NCBI RefSeq assembly: GCF_002979515.1
Contig: NZ_PCPA01000015.1
Span: 1 to 64,000 of the forward strand
Source: Microbacterium sp. MYb54
GTDB taxonomy: Bacteria; Actinomycetota; Actinomycetes; Actinomycetales; Microbacteriaceae
DNA length: 64,000 nt
Direction of reading: 5' to 3'
Part shown: piece after piece, positions 58,903 through 64,000 of the stretch
How positions within the stretch are numbered: position 1 is the stretch's first letter
Layout: each line of letters opens with the position of its first letter
Position numbers and translations under genes: made by a program
Notes under the pieces: generated by a model
Told to the model about the DNA's origin: nothing
What the model saw: the letters and a program-made list of their open reading frames with translations, nothing else
Database searches by the model: none

Positions 58903-60603
58903 CTAGCGCAGGCGGCGGCCGACCCCGGCGAAGAGCGAGTGCAGCAGCGGGAGCACCGACACGCAGATCAGAGTGATGCCCAACGGCGGCACTGACGGGA
59001 CGAGCAGCGCACCGCCGATGAGCAGCGCCGCGAAGAGCACTCCCGAGGCGATGCGCCGGGCGATGCCCTCGAGCCGGTCGAGACGACGCTCCAGGCGCGA
59101 GGTGTCGAACGAGACGGTGCCGTCGTCGATGCGGGTGATGATCTTGTCGATACGACCGGGCAGACGCCAGGTCGTGCTCATCGTGCCCATCGCCTGACTC
59201 GCGAACGCCTGCACGATGTTGCCGCTCTCGTCACGCAGCAGACGCCCGGCATAGGGCTCGGCGGCGTCCCACACGTTGAAGGCGGGGTCGAGGCCGCTGC
59301 ACATGCCCGACGTCAGCGAGACGGCGCGGATCAGCAGCAGCATGTTCTCGGGCAACTGCAGCGGGAGCGTGCGCACCATGTCGCCGAACTCCTCGGCGAA
59401 GTCGCGGAACTCCCGCGGGTCGACCTTGCTCAGCTCGGCGAAACCCATGCCGCCGAAGCGAGCGAACAGAGCGGTCAAGGCGCGTTCGAGCTCACCGGTG
59501 TCGGCGGAGGGCAGCAGGACGCCGATCTCCTGTGCCGCGGCGACGAGGCCATGACTGTCACGGCCCGCGACTGCGATGAGCAGCGTGCGCAGGCCGTCGC
59601 GGAGGCTCGCAGGGATCTCGGCCATCATGCCGAAGTCGATGAAGGTGAGGCGGAAGTTCCGGCCCGACTCTCCTGCGCCCGAGGGGGCGGGAGTGACGAA
59701 GATGTTGCCCGGATGCGGGTCGGCGTGCACGAAGCTGTGCGTGAACACCTGGTCGAACATGACCTCGGCGAACACCGCTGCGACCTCGGACGGATCGATC
59801 CCGGCCGCGCGCAGGGCTTCGGTGTCGTTGATCTTGATCGCAGTGACGTCCGAAAGCGTGAGCACCCGGCGGGTCGAACGCTCCCAGACGATCTCGGGGG
59901 TGTCGACGCGGGGGTCGTCGGCGAAGTTCTCGCGGAACCTCTCGGCACTCGCGGCCTCGTGCAGGTAGTCGATCTCCTCGAGGCTGGTCGCGGCGAACTC
60001 CTCGACCAGCGCGGGCGCATCGACGCGGTCGGCGACGATACGCACGCGGGTCAGCCACCGCGCGACCCGGCGGAGGGCTGCGAGATCGACCGCCACGATC
60101 TCGTCGATGCCCGGTCGCTGCACTTTGACCACGACGTCTTCGAGCCCGGTATCGGCCGCATCGAGGGCCGAGAGCCTGGCGCGGTGCACCTGGCCGAGGG
60201 ATGCCGCCGCGACCGGGGTGTCATCGAACCACGCGTAGGCACGCTCGAGCGGGATGCCCAGCTCTGCTTCGGCGAGCGCGCGGATCGCGGGCGTGGGCAC
60301 GGGCGGAACCTCGTCCTGCAGCCCTTCGAGCTCCTTCGTGATCTCCGGTGGCAGCACGTCGAGGCGCGACGACATGAACTGTCCGACCTTGATCATGAGG
60401 CCGCCGAGCTCGACCGCGAGAACGTGGAAGCGACGCGCGAACGTCTGCATCCGCTGCCCGCGCGTGCGCTCCGCGATCCTGCTCATCCCGAAACGCGGGA
60501 GTACGAGCTCGAACCACCAGATCTTGAGGAATTCTCGCCCCGCGAACGACAGGATGCGGCGGTACCTGGCGCGGTGAACGCCCTGTGCCGCAGCATCCGT
60601 CAT
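58903..60603 (-). CDS. ABC1/AarF/UbiB family atypical kinase
   Basis: 566 aa. Family motifs: KxGQ as MIKVGQFMSSRLDVLP, the alanine-rich loop AAASLGQVHRARL, Lys in VVVKVQRPGI, catalytic HADPHPGNIF and metal-binding IDFGMMAEI. Two C-terminal hydrophobic helices (ASGVLFAALLIGGALLVPSVPPLGITLICVSVLPLL) anchor it in the membrane. UbiB relatives support isoprenoid quinone synthesis; actinobacteria use menaquinone, so the client is uncertain. It is followed by a 320-nt spacer. Confidence 0.9.
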   Translation of the reverse strand: MTDAAAQGVHRARYRRILSFAGREFLKIWWFELVLPRFGMSRIAERTRGQRMQTFARRFHVLAVELGGLMIKVGQFMSSRLDVLPPEITKELEGLQDEVPPVPTPAIRALAEAELGIPLERAYAWFDDTPVAAASLGQVHRARLSALDAADTGLEDVVVKVQRPGIDEIVAVDLAALRRVARWLTRVRIVADRVDAPALVEEFAATSLEEIDYLHEAASAERFRENFADDPRVDTPEIVWERSTRRVLTLSDVTAIKINDTEALRAAGIDPSEVAAVFAEVMFDQVFTHSFVHADPHPGNIFVTPAPSGAGESGRNFRLTFIDFGMMAEIPASLRDGLRTLLIAVAGRDSHGLVAAAQEIGVLLPSADTGELERALTALFARFGGMGFAELSKVDPREFRDFAEEFGDMVRTLPLQLPENMLLLIRAVSLTSGMCSGLDPAFNVWDAAEPYAGRLLRDESGNIVQAFASQAMGTMSTTWRLPGRIDKIITRIDDGTVSFDTSRLERRLDRLEGIARRIASGVLFAALLIGGALLVPSVPPLGITLICVSVLPLLHSLFAGVGRRLR

Positions 60604-60648
60604 CGCGTGGCTCCTTCGCAGGTCCCCACCCGATGCCGCACTGCGCGG

Positions 60649-61284
60649 TCAGTCCTGCGCGAGGATCGAGTACAGCCTACGGCGGGCCTCGTCGAGGACC
60701 TCGATCGTCTGCTGCACCTGCTCGGGCGAACCGCTGCGACCGACCTGGGCGGCAGCGGCTGCGAGGTCGACGCCTGCCTTGGGCAGTGCGTTGAACCGGG
60801 CGCTGTCGCGATGGCCGTCCTTGCCGGACGACGACTCCCACGGAGCAGGAGTCTCGGAGCTCTCGTCGGCGATCGCGCGACCGGCCTCAGTGAGCGAGTA
60901 GGTCTTGCGGCCGTTCTGCTCCTCGGCCTCGATGAGTCCTTCATCGGCGAGCAGCTGCAGCGTCGGGTACACCGAGCCGGCGCTCGGCTTCCAGGTGCCG
61001 CCGCTGCGCTCGGCGATCTCGTTGATGATCTGGTAGCCGTGCATCGGCTTCTCGGCGAGGAGCGACAGCACTGCCGCGCGGACGTCGCCGCGGGCCATGC
61101 GGGAGCCTCCGGAGGGGCGGGACTCGAAGGACTTGCGGAGCTGGTCCATCGCCTCGAAGATCGCGGATGCCGGACCGCCGGGGCCCGTGCCGAAACCGGA
61201 GCCGCCGAAGAGTCCGCCGGGTCCGCCGTTGCTCCCGGGGCCGCCGTTGCCGCCGAACGGGTTGGAGGGGAATGCGTTGTTCAT
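60649..61284 (-). CDS. PadR-family regulator
   Basis: 211 aa. An N-terminal 30 residues rich in Gly and Asn are followed by a PadR winged helix (about 65-140): RGDVRAAVLSLLAEKPMHGYQIINEIAERSGGTWKPSAGSVYPTLQLLADEGLIEAEEQNGRKTYSLTEAGRA. The start ATG 61284 has AGGAGG upstream. It is 45 nt upstream of the ABC1 kinase start on the same strand, so both are likely co-transcribed. A palindrome at 61315-61328 is the probable autoregulatory site. Confidence 0.9.
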   Translation of the reverse strand: MNNAFPSNPFGGNGGPGSNGGPGGLFGGSGFGTGPGGPASAIFEAMDQLRKSFESRPSGGSRMARGDVRAAVLSLLAEKPMHGYQIINEIAERSGGTWKPSAGSVYPTLQLLADEGLIEAEEQNGRKTYSLTEAGRAIADESSETPAPWESSSGKDGHRDSARFNALPKAGVDLAAAAAQVGRSGSPEQVQQTIEVLDEARRRLYSILAQD

Positions 61285-61302
61285 GATGACCTCCTGCTGC
61301 GG

Positions 61303-61330
61303 TGAACGATACTCAACGATATATCGTTCA
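61303..61330. promoter_or_regulatory. PadR operator candidate
   Basis: AACGATATATCGTT (61315-61328) is a perfect palindrome. An additional half-site TGAACGAT (61303-61310) pairs with ATCGTTCA (61323-61330). It lies 31 nt upstream of the PadR start codon. Confidence 0.72.
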
Positions 61331-61360
61331 GTCTGGAGGTTGGGTGGGAGTTTTCGATGC

Positions 61361-61396
61361 GTCAGCCCCGTCAGCCCCGTCAGCCCCGTCAGCGCG
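61361..61396. repeat. Four tandem 9-mers
   Basis: GTCAGCCCC occurs three times and once as GTCAGCGCG (61361-61396). The last copy covers the stop codon of the minus-strand methionine aminopeptidase gene. Confidence 0.85.
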
Positions 61397-62162
61397 ACGG
61401 CAGCGTCAGGATCTCCGCGCCATCCTCGGTGATCGCGATCGTGTGCTCGCTGTGGGCCGTGCGGCATCCGGTCGCGCTCCGCAGCGTCCAGCCATCGGCG
61501 TCTGTGCGGAGCTCGTCGGTGTCGGCCATCACCCACGGCTCGAGCGCGAGGAGGAGACCCGGCCGCAGCTTGTAGCCGCGGCCCGGACGCCCGTCGTTCG
61601 CGACGTGCGGATCCTGGTGCATGGTCGAGCCGATGCCGTGACCGCCGAACTCGAGGTTGATCGGGTATCCGGCCGCGCTCAGCACTGAGCCGATCGCGTG
61701 CGACAGATCACCGATGCGGGCGCCGGGGCGGGCTGCGGCGATGCCGGCCGCGAGCGCACGCTCGGTCGCGGCGATCATCGCGAGGTCGCCAGGCGCCGGG
61801 TTTCCGCCGACCACGAAACTGATCGCCGCGTCGGCCGAGATACCGCGCAGAGTGACGGCGAGATCGAGCGTGAGCAGGTCGCCATCGACGAGCCGGTAGC
61901 CGTGGGGCATGCCGTGCAGCACGGCGTCGTTCACTGCGGTGCAGACGTAGTGACCGAAGGGGCCGCGACCGAAGGAGGGCGCATAGTCGACGTAGCAGGA
62001 CTCGGCTCCGGCTTCCTCGATCAGCTCCCGCGCCCAACGGTCGAGGTCCAGCAGGTTCACACCGACCGCAGCGCGGCTCTTCAAGGCATGCAGGATGTCG
62101 CCGACAAGGGCGCCGGCCGCTCGCGCACGGCCGAGTTCGTCGGCGTTCAAGATCTCGATCAT
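61389..62162 (-). CDS. map: Type I methionyl aminopeptidase
   Basis: 257 aa. Metal ligands are visible: Asp in LTLDLAVTL, Asp in ISADAAISF, His in GGHGIGSTMHQDPHV, Glu in LALEPWV and Glu in HSEHTIAI. It removes initiator methionine from nascent proteins. It stands alone, with no ribosomal or secY neighbours, and is divergent from a small XRE regulator, which suggests an accessory, regulated MetAP rather than the housekeeping gene (inference). Confidence 0.92.
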   Translation of the reverse strand: MIEILNADELGRARAAGALVGDILHALKSRAAVGVNLLDLDRWARELIEEAGAESCYVDYAPSFGRGPFGHYVCTAVNDAVLHGMPHGYRLVDGDLLTLDLAVTLRGISADAAISFVVGGNPAPGDLAMIAATERALAAGIAAARPGARIGDLSHAIGSVLSAAGYPINLEFGGHGIGSTMHQDPHVANDGRPGRGYKLRPGLLLALEPWVMADTDELRTDADGWTLRSATGCRTAHSEHTIAITEDGAEILTLPSR

Positions 62163-62186
62163 GGGCTCTCCTCGTAGGATCCAATA

Positions 62187-62219
62187 ACTATCCCGGTAAT
62201 ACTATCCCGGGATTAGTAT
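62187..62219. promoter_or_regulatory. XRE/map divergent operator candidate
   Basis: ACTATCCCGG occurs at 62187-62196 and 62201-62210. The second copy is part of a near palindrome TACTATCCCGGGATTAGTA (62200-62218), which overlaps the XRE start codon. Confidence 0.65.
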
Positions 62220-62523
62220 GGGCATCATGATGGTTCGGATGCCGCTCACTCTCGCTGAGATCGAACGCGGCGAGCGCCTCGGAGCCCTGCTGCGACAGGC
62301 ACGCGGCGAGCGGTCGATGCTGACCGTCGCGCTCGATGCCGGCATCTCCCCCGAAACCCTGCGGAAGATCGAGTCCGGTCGCGTGGCAACCCCCGCATTT
62401 TCGACGATCGCGGCGATCGCCGACGTGCTGCACATCTCGCTGGATGCCGTGTGGGCCGAAGTCGGCTCCCGCGCCGACGACACCCGCACCGACGACACCC
62501 GCGCACAGAGCATCGCCTCCTGA
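62218..62523 (+). CDS. Small XRE-family regulator
   Basis: 101 aa. The Cro/C1-type helix-turn-helix is GERLGALLRQARGERSMLTVALDAGISPETLRKIESGRVATPAFSTIAAIADVLHISLDAVWAEV. Starts at 62218, 62227 and 62230 are all possible; GGGA stands 5 nt from 62218. It is divergent from map with the repeated operator between, so it probably regulates map and itself. The C-terminal 18 residues contain a DDTRTDDTR repeat. Confidence 0.85.
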   Translation: MGIMMVRMPLTLAEIERGERLGALLRQARGERSMLTVALDAGISPETLRKIESGRVATPAFSTIAAIADVLHISLDAVWAEVGSRADDTRTDDTRAQSIAS

Positions 62524-62698
62524 GCTCCGGGCGGGCGCGCCCGGCCCCGTCGCCTCCGGGCTGTGCTTCGGCAGACCCACCGGGCTGTTCCCCCACCCCG
62601 TCGCACTGCCTGATCCGTGCACACGCCCGGGCGCCGCGCAAGCCCGGTGACGCACACAGGAAGTCGTGTTTAGCTCGGGGAATTGTCGACTTGGGGGA

Positions 62699-64000
62699 GT
62701 GAGACGTTTGGCACAGAGCGATCGACCGGAGACCAATCCACCGGAGAGCAGCAAGAGCACGTCGGGGTCCATCCGAGTGAGCGTGATTGTCCCTGTGTTC
62801 GCACCAGGGCCGTCATTCGATGACCTCATCGCCTCTCTCGACAGACAGACTTTGGACCCCGCGTCGTTCGAGGTGCTCCTCTGCGACGACGGTTCCGGCG
62901 AGCCGACGGGTGCTCGTCTTGCCGACGTCGCCCGCGACCGGCCGAACGTGCGAGTGCTCTCGTTGGAGCGCTCCGGATGGCCGGGCATGCCGCGAAATCA
63001 CGGGGTCGACGCCGCGCGGGGGACGTACGTGCAATTCGTCGACCAGGACGACTACCTGTTCGATGGAGCGCTCGAGAAGCTGTGTGACTACGCGGATCTG
63101 AACGGCTCCGACGCCATCGTCGGCAAAGAGGTCGGCATCGGCCGTCGCCTTCCGAGTCGGATCTTCAGCCACGACATCCCGCGTGCGATTCTCGGAACCG
63201 ATCCGCTTCTCGAGATGCTCACGCCGCACAAGATGTTCCGCACGGCGTTCCTGCGTGCCAACGGTATCCGCTTCCCCGAAGGCCGAGTGCGGCTCGAGGA
63301 CCACCTGTTCGTGATGCAGGCGTACTTCGCAGCTTCGACGATCTCGGTCCTCGCCAGCGAGCCCTGCTACGCGTGGGTCAAGCAGCCCGGCAGCGCGAGC
63401 TCTTCGCGCATCGATCCCGAGACCTACTTCCCACACCTGGAGACGGTGCTCGACGTGGTCGAGACGAACACCGAGCCGGGCAAGCTGCGCGACCGACTTC
63501 TGCGGCACTGGTTCCGCGGCAAGGTGCTGAAACGACTCGCCGGGCGTCAGATGGTCAGGTATCCCGACGACTATCGCGAACGCCTGCTCGACGTGGTCAC
63601 GCCGCTGGTACAGAAGCACTTCGGGCCCGGCGTCGATGCAGGCCTCGGCTTCCCGCACCGGGTCCGCGCAGCGCTGCTGCGCGCAGACCGTCGCGACGAC
63701 CTGTTGCGCCTCGCGGAGTTCGAAGCCGACATCACCTGTCGAGCCGTCGTCACGGCCGCGCGCTGGTCTCGCGGTGGAGGCCTGCACCTCACGCTCCGCA
63801 TCACTCTCGCGCGAGACGGCAAGGACGCTTTCGTCTTCGAGTCATCGCTCCCCGCCCCGAAAGAGACGGAGCCCGCCGGCATCGACGCTTCGAGCGCGGG
63901 GGACTCTCGCACGAAGAGCCGCGGCCCCAAGAAGATCACGCGCTTGACCTCCTTGCCCGTGTCGACGATCGAGGGTCTGCCGGCAAACCTCCTGGTCGTC
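62699..64000 (+). CDS. Family 2 glycosyltransferase, truncated by the window end
   Basis: 434 codons remain open to the last base of the window; the stop lies outside. It starts at GTG 62699 with a Gly-rich Shine-Dalgarno-like GGGGGA close by; GTG 62777 just before SVIVPVFAPG is an alternative. The GT-A fold is clear: RVSVIVPVFAPGPSFDDLIASL, LLCDDGSG, GWPGMPRNHGVDAARGTYVQFVDQDDYLF (nucleotide-sugar and metal site) and LEDHLFVMQAYF with the general base. The region after residue 240 resembles the extra domain of wall teichoic acid or polyol-phosphate glycosyltransferases such as TarS. Cell-wall polymer decoration is likely. Confidence 0.85.
   Translation, partial: MRRLAQSDRPETNPPESSKSTSGSIRVSVIVPVFAPGPSFDDLIASLDRQTLDPASFEVLLCDDGSGEPTGARLADVARDRPNVRVLSLERSGWPGMPRNHGVDAARGTYVQFVDQDDYLFDGALEKLCDYADLNGSDAIVGKEVGIGRRLPSRIFSHDIPRAILGTDPLLEMLTPHKMFRTAFLRANGIRFPEGRVRLEDHLFVMQAYFAASTISVLASEPCYAWVKQPGSASSSRIDPETYFPHLETVLDVVETNTEPGKLRDRLLRHWFRGKVLKRLAGRQMVRYPDDYRERLLDVVTPLVQKHFGPGVDAGLGFPHRVRAALLRADRRDDLLRLAEFEADITCRAVVTAARWSRGGGLHLTLRITLARDGKDAFVFESSLPAPKETEPAGIDASSAGDSRTKSRGPKKITRLTSLPVSTIEGLPANLLVV

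Overview
The window is high-GC actinobacterial DNA, most likely Microbacterium or a close relative in Microbacteriaceae (inference). Supporting signs are the pervasive GC-rich third positions, the Asp23/DUF2273/DUF6286/AmaP alkaline-shock cluster, a MsiK-style sugar ABC transporter without its own ATPase, and many short ATGA-coupled operons. I found about 60 genes and no rRNA, tRNA, CRISPR array, phage or insertion sequence.

Layout. 1-4.9 kb: small proteins, a protealysin-type M4 peptidase paired with its emfourin-like inhibitor, an RNase HI with an extra tail, and two membrane proteins. 4.9-7.8 kb: a Tat lipoprotein amine oxidase whose domains are circularly permuted, then an ArsR-SRPBCC pair. 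7.8-20.9 kb: a regulon with an amidase, three agmatine/peptidylarginine deiminase-family enzymes (one cytoplasmic, two exported by Tat), an Opp/Dpp-type ABC transporter and a TetR repressor. One palindrome, ATTGGAT-N3-ATCCAAT, recurs in front of all four transcription units. 20.9-28.4 kb: TetR/DUF6326, a lipid kinase, the alkaline-shock membrane cluster, an SDR gene broken by one stop codon, MarR and a second SDR. 28.4-38.7 kb: a small and a giant (2159 aa, 13 repeats) DUF11 surface protein and a large LuxR regulator. 38.7-52.4 kb: a catabolic region with a HisD-like dehydrogenase and LysR, then a LacI regulon. The LacI regulon holds a CN-hydrolase, a bicupin, a double SnoaL protein, a second HisD-like enzyme, an SDR, an HpaI-type aldolase, an alpha/beta hydrolase and a sugar-type ABC importer; palindromes centred on ATACGTAT precede each unit. 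52.4-64 kb: ArsR-SRPBCC pair 2, an MFS transporter, an SDR-DUF2867 protein, a BCCT transporter, an ABC1 kinase, PadR, a methionine aminopeptidase with a divergent XRE regulator, and a glycosyltransferase cut by the window end.

How the parts fit. The two most interesting units each look like a complete uptake-and-catabolism system with its own repressor and repeated operators; neither can be assigned a substrate from sequence alone. Two families of short palindromic intergenic repeats (67 bp, three copies; 65 bp, two copies) lie mostly at gene ends.
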